Source: a virus. Taken from it: 45,085 nt of DNA. How positions within the stretch are numbered: the stretch's first letter is position 1; each line of letters begins with the position of its first letter. The translations under genes and the position numbers were made by a program. The notes under the pieces were generated by a model, which saw nothing but the letters and a program-made list of their open reading frames with translations, was not told where the DNA came from and ran no database searches. Below are positions 33,115 through 42,686 of the stretch, one piece after another. The stretch is taken from positions 1 through 45,085 of IMG/VR virus record IMGVR_UViG_3300023174_000278. The stretch is one strand, 5' to 3'.

Positions 33115-33819
33115 CTAGCTGATCCTTACTTCAAATTCTTTGACGGCACCTGAGTTGATGCCTGTGATTCGGACGTATGATCTAACAACATTCAAGCCAC
33201 TTGACTTGTAGGTGTCGAACAACGTCTGTGAGAATGTCTTGAGGCGCAACGTGAACTGACCTGATGCTTCACTGGCACTTGACAACGCTGATGACCTATC
33301 AACGAGGTAGGTTGCATTGTTGCTTGCATCGACTGAGTCGGGCACCAGGTTCTGCAGGCCTAGGAACAGGTCATTGACGCGCACTTCAAATGCATTGTCA
33401 ATAAGCTCTGGTGAGACAAAGTTACCCTGGGTGATCGCCTGCTTAACGGTAATTGTGAGGGATGGGTTCTGTGTAAGGCGAGAGATCGACACAACGTTAG
33501 AGTTGACAATCGCCGAACCGTAATCAAGCGCAAGGGACGGGAGTAGTGTCAGTGCTGGATTAGAGATGCTCACCAGCTTGTACTTCAGAGCAATGTTTGC
33601 ATTGGTCGAAGCTTCAAACACTGGCGTGTTCTTCTCGATCTTATCTTTTCCTACACTTTTACCATACTGTTGAATGATGGTGTAGTCAACTTCATTGTCT
33701 GCTAGCGCAAACTTGACGATATTGAAACTACCATCGTTTCTCGCGAGAAACTGTCGACCTAAATCAGTCAAAACTGCGTCAACAATGATGTTGTTTGTTG
33801 TTTGATTGAGAAAACCCAT
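33115..33819 (-). CDS. Virion structural protein (234 aa)
   Basis: The N-terminus (NNIIVDAVLTDLGRQFLARN, then FALADNEVDY) has a pattern also found at the start of the 337-residue protein at 41649, where the equivalent reads RIMDVVLTVEGRRQIA. The rest is beta-rich with Ser/Asn loops and ends in a SYVRITGINSGAVKEFEVRIS strand pair. No enzyme, membrane or metal motif is visible. The two proteins with this start may both dock onto the same tail or baseplate part. AGG lies 7 nt before ATG; the 49-nt upstream gap is AT-rich and could hold a promoter (TTATAAC on the minus strand at 33860-33854). The role is inferred from context only. Confidence 0.7.
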   Translation of the reverse strand: MGFLNQTTNNIIVDAVLTDLGRQFLARNDGSFNIVKFALADNEVDYTIIQQYGKSVGKDKIEKNTPVFEASTNANIALKYKLVSISNPALTLLPSLALDYGSAIVNSNVVSISRLTQNPSLTITVKQAITQGNFVSPELIDNAFEVRVNDLFLGLQNLVPDSVDASNNATYLVDRSSALSSASEASGQFTLRLKTFSQTLFDTYKSSGLNVVRSYVRITGINSGAVKEFEVRIS

Positions 33820-33868
33820 TTGTACACCTGTTTCTAAATATTCTTTGCGTGAAGTTATAAGTTAAATA

Positions 33869-35689
33869 TTACGTTGGCCTAAAGACACGCGCCGTCGAGG
33901 GCGTAATAACTGGAGCCTGGACGTAGCTGTCATTAATCTTAATATCGAGTGTTTGACTTTGTTGAAAGTCAGTATTGACAACAAGAAGCTTGTAAGAGTT
34001 GTCATCTCCCCTGCTATTATTAAAGACAATGTGCTCTTGATCATTACCGTTTGCGTCGGTGATACCGATGTACTCTGGATCAAAGTAGATGTTGAGTCGT
34101 GTGTAACCTGACATCTTCATTGTGTCAACAAATGTGTCACGATTGAGAAAGATATTAGGATAAGGCTTGGGTGCATCGGATCTAGAGATGACACGTGTGT
34201 TGATTCTATTGCGGTATCTATCGTACGATGCTTCAAGTTGCACAGAGTAGTTAGATGTGAATCCGTGCGCGTCAATTGCACACACTGCGTAGATGAACTT
34301 ACTGTTCTTTGTGAACTCTGCGTCTCTATGCAGAGTTGTAGGTAGTAAACTACGTGTTATAAATTGTTCTGGTGTACCTTCTGGATCAGGCGTCTTGACA
34401 ACTGAGTCGTCAAAGTCGTACATTCTGAGTAGCTGGAACGGTTCAGATGTAGAACTTCTCCTAAAAACTTGAATTTTCTTGATGTCTGCTTGCAAGTTGA
34501 TAGGAAAGTTCCACGTGATGTTTAATCCTGTATTGTCTGCTCTATATCTAAAAGCAAGATCTACGGGCGGTGGAGGAGCAATGTACTCTTCACAGACGAC
34601 AGAAACATCTGATCCTCTTGATGAAAAGAGAGCGTATCTAGTTACAACTTTGTCTTCTTCAGTTCCGGATGCTGACGTCACTTGTTGGTTCATCTGGAAT
34701 TGACATGCATACAGAGAGATCACTCTGTACTTGTATCTTCTACCGTAAGCAATCTCTGGATCAATGAAAGAAGTAGCATTTTTGTTAAGATCAATCTTCT
34801 CACTAAGTATATCAACTGTTCCATCGTCACGTATGCCAAACTTTTGGATGATGTACCCTATCAAATTATTTTTATGTGTTGGGACAAAGTTGACAGAGTC
34901 ATTGATATAATTAAAATCTGCTTCATAGTCAGTCGTTCTGAGGACGTAGGGTCTACTTTCTGCAACTGATTTTGTTTCTACTTCATTCAATGTTTTCTGT
35001 GCACTAGAGACCTCATCAGCGTAAACATTCTTTGGTGAGTTCAAGCTGGCTGCTGCTATTGTACCTGCAACATTAGGTAGAAAAGAAAATCCAAACTCAA
35101 GTCCCTGTAGGGTCTCTTCAATTGCACTGACTTTGATTTGACGCATGTCTGTGTCTGTATACCTGTATCCATCAGGCTGGATACTATTTATGACAGCATC
35201 AAGAATTCTTCGTGATGCGCTGCTTGTCTCTTGTCTTTCAAGAGACGTAAATGAACCTGACAGGATGCGATAGACTGTCTTATCCAGCGTAGTATCAATG
35301 ATGCTAACACCTACTCTTCCAAACACATTAAGCGCTGCTTCTCGGGCAATATTTCCCTTGACTTCTGTTCTATTGATTGATAAATTTCTATCAATAGCGA
35401 CTGGGGGTTTTGTTATGCTTATCCTATTAAATCTAGGATAAACAGCATTACGCCCATAAAACGATCTAAGCGTTTCATTTTGTATATTTGACGTAGCAAT
35501 ATTGTCCGTATATGTTGACGTTGTTAGATCAATGTCGGTCGATGTAAAACCGACGCTACCGTACACATTAGATGTTTCGTTAGTGCGTTCATCTGGAGTA
35601 AAAAAGTTATAGGTGAACTTTGCTTCTATACTGCCGACCTCAGGTAGATCAACAAGTAGTGCAGGCTTTGATAAAATTGTTTTGGTCAT
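33869..35689 (-). CDS. Virion protein with fibronectin-III-like segment (606 aa)
   Basis: A 606-residue structural protein. Around residues 370-480 there is a fibronectin type III-like pattern: a Pro run (APPPPVDLAF), NITWNFPINLQADIKKIQVF, and SKFIYAVCAIDAHGFTSNYS. Such domains are common on tail and fibre proteins and mediate surface contacts. The N-terminal 200 residues are Thr/Ser/Asn-rich beta structure and the C-terminus ends in beta strands (TLDIKINDSYVQAPVITP). Its ATG overlaps the stop of the preceding gene (ATGA) and GGAGG lies 9 nt upstream. With the 805- and 1181-residue genes it forms a coupled cluster, so the three products probably assemble together. No T4 protein can be named as its equivalent. 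Confidence 0.7.
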   Translation of the reverse strand: MTKTILSKPALLVDLPEVGSIEAKFTYNFFTPDERTNETSNVYGSVGFTSTDIDLTTSTYTDNIATSNIQNETLRSFYGRNAVYPRFNRISITKPPVAIDRNLSINRTEVKGNIAREAALNVFGRVGVSIIDTTLDKTVYRILSGSFTSLERQETSSASRRILDAVINSIQPDGYRYTDTDMRQIKVSAIEETLQGLEFGFSFLPNVAGTIAAASLNSPKNVYADEVSSAQKTLNEVETKSVAESRPYVLRTTDYEADFNYINDSVNFVPTHKNNLIGYIIQKFGIRDDGTVDILSEKIDLNKNATSFIDPEIAYGRRYKYRVISLYACQFQMNQQVTSASGTEEDKVVTRYALFSSRGSDVSVVCEEYIAPPPPVDLAFRYRADNTGLNITWNFPINLQADIKKIQVFRRSSTSEPFQLLRMYDFDDSVVKTPDPEGTPEQFITRSLLPTTLHRDAEFTKNSKFIYAVCAIDAHGFTSNYSVQLEASYDRYRNRINTRVISRSDAPKPYPNIFLNRDTFVDTMKMSGYTRLNIYFDPEYIGITDANGNDQEHIVFNNSRGDDNSYKLLVVNTDFQQSQTLDIKINDSYVQAPVITPSTARVFRPT

Positions 35690-38600
35690 CTGTTATTACC
35701 TCCTAAAAGTCCACCAAAACGGTTGCTTGACTCAATAGCAGCGTTTATTCCTGTACTATCGATGCCTTGTGATCTAACATCTGTTTCTCTAAATATTGTC
35801 AAAGCATCTTGACGCGCGCTTGCGTAGCTTCTACGTGTAGGCGCTTCCTCAAATGCGATAGGCGGTTGACTATCTTCAAGTCGTATGTTGGCGAAGACGT
35901 CTAAGAATGCAATGTCTTCCCGCCTTATCTGGAGCTGGTTAATAATATCACTGACATCGATGGGTATCACGTGTATTCTCTCAAACGTCTTTGATACCAT
36001 CATTGAAGTTTTGTGCTGGTCTGGCGCGAGTTGTATTGATCGTGATATATCACGCAGTACACGTTCTTTGTTAAGCTGACCTTCAGGAGTGTTAGGATAT
36101 CTGTCTGTGATAAGATCAACTATAGTTGTGTAGTTAGCATCTTGTGCAGAGTCAGGGTATCTCCTAACTTGTGGTACAAGATCAAAAACTTCTTCTTCGA
36201 GAGTGAAACCCGCAGTTGTTTTTAACAACAACTTTGCATAGTGGCTCATAAGATGATTATCGATAATTTTTCTATCACCAATGATACGCTCGAGATCAGA
36301 AAAATCAATATCACGATAATTTCCACCATCATCAATGACTTTGTATTTTGTAGCGCTATAGATCTGACTATAGTTCGTTAACTCACTTGCTTTAGTATCA
36401 GCGCCACCTATCAACTGCGATCCCTCATTTACAAAAATGCGCGTTGAAAAAGTGTACCCTCTTGTCACAAATGCCTCAAATGTACTTGCTTCTTCTTCTT
36501 CCTGCGTAATCTGCAAATTTTTGAAAGTGAGGTCAATACTGTACAAGTGTTCAGATGTTGAAGCAATATTCTGGTACCTTAATGCTTCCATTAAACCGGT
36601 CGGTATTCCAACAGCAATCAAAAACTTCCTAGTCAATGCCTCATTTAGAGGATCATTTAGATTAGGATAAGTTGCCACTACTGTCTTAGTGTTTAGAGCT
36701 TGACCAACATTATGATCGATAGCTGATGGAAGATACGATGCTCCCCTTAGAAGAGATGAATATCGATCTACAATGTTCTTCTTAAGGAATGCTTGCTCTA
36801 TCTGTGTATCATTCAGGAGACTGTATCTTCCTACAAGATTATTTGTTGATGCAATCCGATAAATTTCATTGACATTGCTTTTAAATTGCTGTGCTGTTTG
36901 TCCTATTTGAGACGCATGACTTGCAAGTATATTAATAATGTCAAGGCATGTCTGCTCTTGATTATTAATTTTTTCAATTGGTGAACCAAAATATTTATTT
37001 CTGAGACCTACAACAGCAGTACCAAAATTCTGATCTGTTGTAAATTTATCAGTTGCAAAATCAAATGCAAGTCTAGAAAGTGTCTCGCTATCTACATCAT
37101 AGTTTTCAGCAATAAATTTTAGTAATTTAAATTCGGCTGGTCGATACTCGATTGTCATCTCATAATCATAGTAATCTTCTATGTTAACCTTGTAGGAGCA
37201 CTGCCTTAGCATGTCTAAAAAGTGTGCATAAAAGACAAATGCTCGAGCATCTCTAGACAGCCCTAAAGAAAAGTCAGTCTTAAGTGTTGCTTTCTTGTAA
37301 TAATCTTCATTTCTTTCATTTTGAGTGTAACTTTCACCTAAAAAATTTTGTTCTAATCTTCTTGCAAGATTATGAAAATTCAAGAAAGATACACTGCCTA
37401 CTTGTTCAAAGTATTCTTTTTCGATTGAAAAATCACCATATGTAACTTCTTCTGCTGAGATTGGCATTAATCCACTGTTTTCATAGACCCATTCTTTATC
37501 GCTTGGTGGTCTAATGGCGCCTCTCTCGATCCCACGATTAACATCTTCCTCTCTAATAAGAGCATTTATTGCACCGTTGAGTTCATCACTTTGTGGATGG
37601 TCGGCAGGTGTATTTAATCCATAGTTGTTTATCTTATCAAGAACGCACATTAACCTAAATAATTTTTTTGCAACATCATCATTGTATGCTGCTGCCATAA
37701 AGCAACCAATTCGTGTTGCGCTTGCATTGGACGCTAAATCGTCTGTATCTATTTTTGATCCATTAATAAAAGTTAATAGCATATCTCTAATGTTTTTTAC
37801 AACAGTTTTTCTTACATCGTCATCTCTGTAAATTAGCTGGTAAAACAGACGAAGTTTTAGAGTAAACGCTGCATAGTCATTTGAAAAATTAATAATTTCT
37901 TGAAATGCGGGAGCTGTTGCTGTTTGAACAAGATTATTATTTATCAAATAATCTGTGCCTTCACCCAGATCAATTTTTCCTATCTTACGACCGTCAATAT
38001 TAGCAACTAAAAGATTGATAGCATCGTATGCATTAGAACTTTGGATAAAGTCATTAACGTTATTGACACCATTGTCAAGTGAATCAATGAATGGTGTTGA
38101 TTGTCCCCTGTAGTCTTTATATTTTCCTACAATTTGCGCCAGAGCATCTTCTATGTTACGAGATCTAACGTTAACAAGACTTATTAGCTGTTCTTTAACA
38201 CTTTGAATTATAAGATCTCGTTGCACAAGACGAACCATATCAGTTATATTTTCTGCTGTTCCATCTTGATAATCAGACATTCTAATATTGCGAATGTTTG
38301 CTGCGGCGTCATAGTATATCAGTGTTCTTCCTGTAAATTCATCCAACTCTGTTGCTGGATTGATAGTTTGAAGCTTTTTTACACGATCAACAGTGCCAGG
38401 TGAGTTTCTGCCATTAATAAGCGTTGTCTTAATACTTTCATCTGAATAGGGGACTTCCGTTTTACCTAAAACAATTTGCTCTGTTAATAATTTGAGAATT
38501 TGGGCAACATTCTTAGTATTAGATCCAATCTCCCAATCTTCAAGACTTATTTGACCTAATTCATCATTCTCTTTTAAAAATTCAAAGATATTTTGCTTAC

Positions 38601-39231
38601 CAGATAAAAATTGGTAATCTTCACCATTAATTGTGTAACCCTGTGTTAAACCTTGATTGGTAGTAGAAATTGATATAATATTTAGAAGACTGATCAATCT
38701 GTCTTTAATTAATGCAGTTTGCAAACATAAATCTGCATATTGTCTTGCAGACTGCACATTCTGATCATATTGGGCTGTTGTTAATTGCAGCAATGATGTA
38801 TTTTGATCAATTACAGCCTTGACATCTCTCTCGACTATCTTCTTAATCTCATTGTTAATATCTATAATAAATGGTGTTGTTGTCAAACCTGTGTCAACAT
38901 CAACAACTTTAGATGTTCTAGGTGAAGTCAATAGAATTGTAGGATACAGTGAAGTCAAACCATATGACGAAGTGAGATAAACATCACGTGAAGATTCAGG
39001 TAAAACAGTATAGTCACCAATCTGGTTTATCTGATTAGTTCTTGCGCCTGACGTCTCACGTGCTGATAATCTCCGTGAAATTCTTTCTTCTGTCGTAGCT
39101 GGTCTAGAGCTAGTTACAGCAAAAACCCCTCCTTCAAATGTCCCTTGAAGTCGAGTTGCTAAAGTATCTTTGACAATAGTTTTAGACTGAACCTGTAAGT
39201 TAGATGCTGTTTTGCTAAACCTATAACCCAT
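35686..39231 (-). CDS. Large virion protein, unknown function (1181 aa)
   Basis: The longest product in the window, 1181 residues, mainly helical with many Asn/Ile/Lys residues and visibly AT-rich DNA compared with the capsid gene. No enzyme motif is seen. Recognisable stretches are an N-terminal Arg/Thr-rich region (TTEERISRRLSARETSG), a helical core (RDLIIQSVKEQLISLVNVRSR) and a closing region around SKTFERIHVIPIDVSDI. The start at ATG 39231 overlaps the previous stop as TGATG with GAGG about 8 nt upstream; a GTG one codon earlier is less likely. Size and its place in a tail/baseplate gene set suggest a large baseplate or tail-adapter part. A tape measure protein is less likely because there is no hydrophobic, repetitive coiled coil. 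Confidence 0.68.
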   Translation of the reverse strand: MGYRFSKTASNLQVQSKTIVKDTLATRLQGTFEGGVFAVTSSRPATTEERISRRLSARETSGARTNQINQIGDYTVLPESSRDVYLTSSYGLTSLYPTILLTSPRTSKVVDVDTGLTTTPFIIDINNEIKKIVERDVKAVIDQNTSLLQLTTAQYDQNVQSARQYADLCLQTALIKDRLISLLNIISISTTNQGLTQGYTINGEDYQFLSGKQNIFEFLKENDELGQISLEDWEIGSNTKNVAQILKLLTEQIVLGKTEVPYSDESIKTTLINGRNSPGTVDRVKKLQTINPATELDEFTGRTLIYYDAAANIRNIRMSDYQDGTAENITDMVRLVQRDLIIQSVKEQLISLVNVRSRNIEDALAQIVGKYKDYRGQSTPFIDSLDNGVNNVNDFIQSSNAYDAINLLVANIDGRKIGKIDLGEGTDYLINNNLVQTATAPAFQEIINFSNDYAAFTLKLRLFYQLIYRDDDVRKTVVKNIRDMLLTFINGSKIDTDDLASNASATRIGCFMAAAYNDDVAKKLFRLMCVLDKINNYGLNTPADHPQSDELNGAINALIREEDVNRGIERGAIRPPSDKEWVYENSGLMPISAEEVTYGDFSIEKEYFEQVGSVSFLNFHNLARRLEQNFLGESYTQNERNEDYYKKATLKTDFSLGLSRDARAFVFYAHFLDMLRQCSYKVNIEDYYDYEMTIEYRPAEFKLLKFIAENYDVDSETLSRLAFDFATDKFTTDQNFGTAVVGLRNKYFGSPIEKINNQEQTCLDIINILASHASQIGQTAQQFKSNVNEIYRIASTNNLVGRYSLLNDTQIEQAFLKKNIVDRYSSLLRGASYLPSAIDHNVGQALNTKTVVATYPNLNDPLNEALTRKFLIAVGIPTGLMEALRYQNIASTSEHLYSIDLTFKNLQITQEEEEASTFEAFVTRGYTFSTRIFVNEGSQLIGGADTKASELTNYSQIYSATKYKVIDDGGNYRDIDFSDLERIIGDRKIIDNHLMSHYAKLLLKTTAGFTLEEEVFDLVPQVRRYPDSAQDANYTTIVDLITDRYPNTPEGQLNKERVLRDISRSIQLAPDQHKTSMMVSKTFERIHVIPIDVSDIINQLQIRREDIAFLDVFANIRLEDSQPPIAFEEAPTRRSYASARQDALTIFRETDVRSQGIDSTGINAAIESSNRFGGLLGGNNR

Positions 39232-41648
39232 CACACCACCTCAAATAGGCGAGTTGTTATCTCACTCAGTGTTGTTCCATCATACTTGACAGGCGTGATG
39301 ACATAAGCAAACTGGCCCGTCCTCAACCTTGTCTTGTCATCGAGAAAATTTTGTCTTATACTATCATCAACATAGTGACATGTTCCAACAATAGATCTCA
39401 CTCCACCTTTAATAGTCGAGATGATAAAGAAGTCGATGACTTTTTGTGCAGTTGCGTTGATTACATCGAACGATATGAGACGTCGACCTTCATCAACTGT
39501 GACAAGTTCAAAGTTATTGATATTTGTCGACCCAACAGATTGATTTACAGAAAATGTATCCGTAATACCTAGACGACCTTGCAAGAAACCTGACGTGTCG
39601 ACATCAGCAACTTTTGTGTTGCCATACGACAAAGTTCCACGTAGTGTAGCCTTCTTGGACAGGAACTTCTGCGTGAAGTTAACTTTTGAGAGCTGGGGTT
39701 TTGATGTTAAGTTTGATGACACAATTTGACTTCTCTGGAGCGCATCTCTCGGATTGAAGACACGGGGTTGTGTCTTATCTGACCCTATCTCTTCAAAGAG
39801 ATCAGCTTGCCCTCGTAGGAGTCCTTCGAAGATATATAAGACATTCTCTGTTGTTGTATCAGTAAAATCTCCAGGTTCTATGACACCTAGATCCTTGATC
39901 TCACCCGTGTCAAGTGATACCCTTCTAACATTCACTTTTGTGATAGAAGACAGATCACCTGATAACTTTAGTGTCTCTTCTTCAAAGTATTTATCAATTC
40001 CCTGTTCTTTCGTTGCACTCAGGATCGCAGTTGTATCGCTATCTTTAGTAAGTGTAACAGATACACTGAACGTTGTTGTTGTGTTCCTGCCGCTGACATT
40101 TGTACTCTTCTGCGTAACGCTAATTTCTGTGCCCGATGTGTAGTCAGTAACTCTAACTACTGATGTTGTTCTTGCACGTTTAATATTACCGTAAGTGTCC
40201 TGTAGGAAGGCTGCATACTCGTATGTGCGCTCAGTGTTGACGGTTAAATCTTCAATCTTAACGATCCCTGCACCTATCTTTAGTTGTGTCTGTATGTTAT
40301 CCCATTGCTTCTGTTTCTTGTCGATAGAGCGGCGCATAAACTGGACGTATTTGTAATTTGCAGGAGCACCGAACAGCTCAACGGTCACATTTCCTTTGTT
40401 CGCAGTTGCGACAACTGTACCTGAAACAAGATCTTCTCTCACAGCAAGAGTTTTGCTCTCAAAATTACCTAGCACAATTCCAGACGTAAGTACAGGCACA
40501 GCACGAATGATTTTATTTGTTGTTGACTTGATCGGTATCTTTCTTGTGATTGCTTGCTGTCGCCAATCTGCTGGAAGCATTCCAACGACATTGAATGGTG
40601 CTTGTTGGGCCACAGATTGATAGGTAGGAACGTCTCGATTGTAGATCCTAATCCCTGTCACTCGAGGATCTTTGTTGAAGATATTAACTTGTGCAGTCGT
40701 TTTAGACACAAATTGGACGCCGACTGCTGGAAGTTGACTTGGTATGCTATTTTTGATGAGCTGGCGTGCATGATTAATTGTAAAGTCAATCTTCTGGATA
40801 AGATCACCATTTACCTTCCTAATCGTGCATATGATAGAAAATTTACCGCTGGGTGGCGTCAAAGATGCAGGGATCCGAAATGTGTGAGGCAGCAGTACGT
40901 CTGTTGATACTTTCTGACGCTTCTGTGCTGTCAAAGTTGCAGGAAGGAGGCTGTTCCTGCTACCTTGGAGTGCTGTTGTTGTGAATGCACCTCCAATGGT
41001 GCGCTGCTGCCGCTGTGCTGTACCCATTCCCTTGCGAGCAATCTCAGCATCTTCAACTAAACTTGCACCCACAATCTGTTTTGCAGGATCTTTGCCTGCC
41101 AACGTTAGTTTTGAGTACACGTTGATGCCACTAGAAGTTTCAGCCTCAGGGGGCGCGTTCTTGATAAGATCAGATGCAATGATCTTTGATACTTGACTAG
41201 AGGGCAAGCCTGCAACAGGCTCAAATGTGCTCTCAATGACAGCAAGATCAACAAATCTTGAACCTTGAAGACGAAAACGACTCACTTTCCTTGAGCGTGA
41301 GAAAATGTCTGCTCGTCGGGACGTGATAGTGTTATCTAGCTGTTCTTTATCACGATCATTGACAAAATCTCTTCTGATCTTGTTGCCTCCGAGGATCTGG
41401 TTATTGATGTCACTCGTTGTCGTGAATGTTCTTCCGCTAAGAAGCGCAAATGTCTTGCCTACACGCTTGTAAGCAATGTCAACACGCATCGTCCTAACAT
41501 TTGCAGCATAAGCTGCAATCTGGTCGACCAAAAAGTTGACTGTATACTCATAGAACTGTCTATTGTCATAGGTTACAGTTTTGAGGACAATACTTGACTG
41601 TGGGAGATCTTTAATGATCGTGATCAGATCGGTGTTAGATGTGTTCAT
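39231..41648 (-). CDS. Virion protein with fibronectin-III-like segments (805 aa)
   Basis: A beta-rich structural protein of 805 residues. The N-terminus (IIKDLPQSSIVLKTVTYDNR, then NFLVDQIAAYAANV) is followed by a basic variable part and at least one fibronectin-III-like segment near residues 400-510 (YKYVQFMRRSIDKKQ, then NTERTYEYAAFLQDTYGNIK). The C-terminal third has another such unit ending in FAYVITPVKYDGTTLSEIT. It follows the 337-residue gene directly (ATG immediately after TAA), without a strong ribosome binding site, so translation is probably coupled. It may form a scaffold of the baseplate or an adhesive fibre part together with the other fibronectin-like protein at 33869. No catalytic motif was found. 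Confidence 0.7.
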   Translation of the reverse strand: MNTSNTDLITIIKDLPQSSIVLKTVTYDNRQFYEYTVNFLVDQIAAYAANVRTMRVDIAYKRVGKTFALLSGRTFTTTSDINNQILGGNKIRRDFVNDRDKEQLDNTITSRRADIFSRSRKVSRFRLQGSRFVDLAVIESTFEPVAGLPSSQVSKIIASDLIKNAPPEAETSSGINVYSKLTLAGKDPAKQIVGASLVEDAEIARKGMGTAQRQQRTIGGAFTTTALQGSRNSLLPATLTAQKRQKVSTDVLLPHTFRIPASLTPPSGKFSIICTIRKVNGDLIQKIDFTINHARQLIKNSIPSQLPAVGVQFVSKTTAQVNIFNKDPRVTGIRIYNRDVPTYQSVAQQAPFNVVGMLPADWRQQAITRKIPIKSTTNKIIRAVPVLTSGIVLGNFESKTLAVREDLVSGTVVATANKGNVTVELFGAPANYKYVQFMRRSIDKKQKQWDNIQTQLKIGAGIVKIEDLTVNTERTYEYAAFLQDTYGNIKRARTTSVVRVTDYTSGTEISVTQKSTNVSGRNTTTTFSVSVTLTKDSDTTAILSATKEQGIDKYFEEETLKLSGDLSSITKVNVRRVSLDTGEIKDLGVIEPGDFTDTTTENVLYIFEGLLRGQADLFEEIGSDKTQPRVFNPRDALQRSQIVSSNLTSKPQLSKVNFTQKFLSKKATLRGTLSYGNTKVADVDTSGFLQGRLGITDTFSVNQSVGSTNINNFELVTVDEGRRLISFDVINATAQKVIDFFIISTIKGGVRSIVGTCHYVDDSIRQNFLDDKTRLRTGQFAYVITPVKYDGTTLSEITTRLFEVV

Positions 41649-42662
41649 TTACTCAGCCACAATTGTAAAAAGATTGACGAAAGCAGGTGCTTGAAAGTTA
41701 TCCTCACTGTCAGTAGCATAAACTTTACCAACAAAAAATACACGTTTGAATGGCCGTTGCCTGTCATTCTCGTCTTTAAACTCACCAAAATCAATGCAGT
41801 CAAGCTTCTTGAGCATCTCAACACCTGTGCTATCTGTTGTTGATCCTTCAAAGATCTGCATGAAGACGTTGCTCGCAAGTGAAGTCTCAGCAAAGTCAAC
41901 TACTATCTTCTCCTTGAGCGAAACTTGAGGATCTAGACCATTAAGATTTCGCATCAGATCATCGTATGTAAGCGGCGTCACTTCTTCAATTGGATCGTAG
42001 CTGCCTAAATTTTGCTGTATGTTAGCGTCGTCTACGTAGACGGGCGCCAAAAACTGAAAATTATCTAGATGTGAGAGCTGCCTGTCAATCATAAATGGAT
42101 CAAGTGATCCAATCTGGCCGACAGGCTGTATTCCACGAAATGGGACAAAGTTATTTCTACGAAATGTAATTGACCCTGTTGTCAGTCTAAACTGATTATA
42201 GATCTCATAAGGTAACGACGTCTGGATGAGCTGCTGCTCAGCTAGACTGTCGAGGATAGAACCACTGACTAACTCAAACATGGAAGCAAATGAGCTTGTC
42301 ACTGGTTCGTAGTTGACACGATTGTAAGTTCCTACGCCGTCAGGTGATGTAAGAGTGTTGATAGACGCAGAGTATACTCTGCCGTCTGTTGATACTCTTG
42401 AAGTATTGCCGTCATAGGGAACAAGAAGACCACTATCGTCATTCTCAATAACAATCTGGTCTTGGACACGGTTTCCTGCTTCAAAATAGATGTAAGCAGA
42501 TGCGTCATCAGAACCACTTGCAACATCTTTTGCATAGAACACATGACGATCTGTGAAAGATGCAAACTGTGGAACAAATTTCCCTGCTGCAATCTGACGT
42601 CGTCCTTCGACTGTGAGAACGACGTCCATGATGCGTGTTTTTGAATCAAGAATACCAGACAT
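41649..42662 (-). CDS. Virion structural protein (337 aa)
   Basis: The N-terminus (MSGILDSKTRIMDVVLTVEG, then GKFVPQFASFTDRHVFY) has the same pattern as the 234-residue protein at 33115, pointing to a shared docking domain. The remainder is mixed alpha/beta with YEIYNQFRLTTGSITFRRN and a C-terminal strand pair (RVFFVGKVYATDSEDNF, then APAFVNLFTIVAE). No enzyme motif is present. There is no clear Shine-Dalgarno sequence before ATG; the upstream sequence reads TTATAATTAGAATAGC. It stands between the 778- and 805-residue virion genes. A baseplate or tail-tip role is likely by association only. Confidence 0.68.
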   Translation of the reverse strand: MSGILDSKTRIMDVVLTVEGRRQIAAGKFVPQFASFTDRHVFYAKDVASGSDDASAYIYFEAGNRVQDQIVIENDDSGLLVPYDGNTSRVSTDGRVYSASINTLTSPDGVGTYNRVNYEPVTSSFASMFELVSGSILDSLAEQQLIQTSLPYEIYNQFRLTTGSITFRRNNFVPFRGIQPVGQIGSLDPFMIDRQLSHLDNFQFLAPVYVDDANIQQNLGSYDPIEEVTPLTYDDLMRNLNGLDPQVSLKEKIVVDFAETSLASNVFMQIFEGSTTDSTGVEMLKKLDCIDFGEFKDENDRQRPFKRVFFVGKVYATDSEDNFQAPAFVNLFTIVAE

Positions 42663-42686
42663 GCTATTCTAATTATAACAGTGTCA

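Noticed and set aside
28760-39231. Possible tape measure gene among the large proteins
   Set aside because: None of the long products has the repetitive coiled coil and hydrophobic segments expected; the 1181-residue protein is helical but not repetitive.
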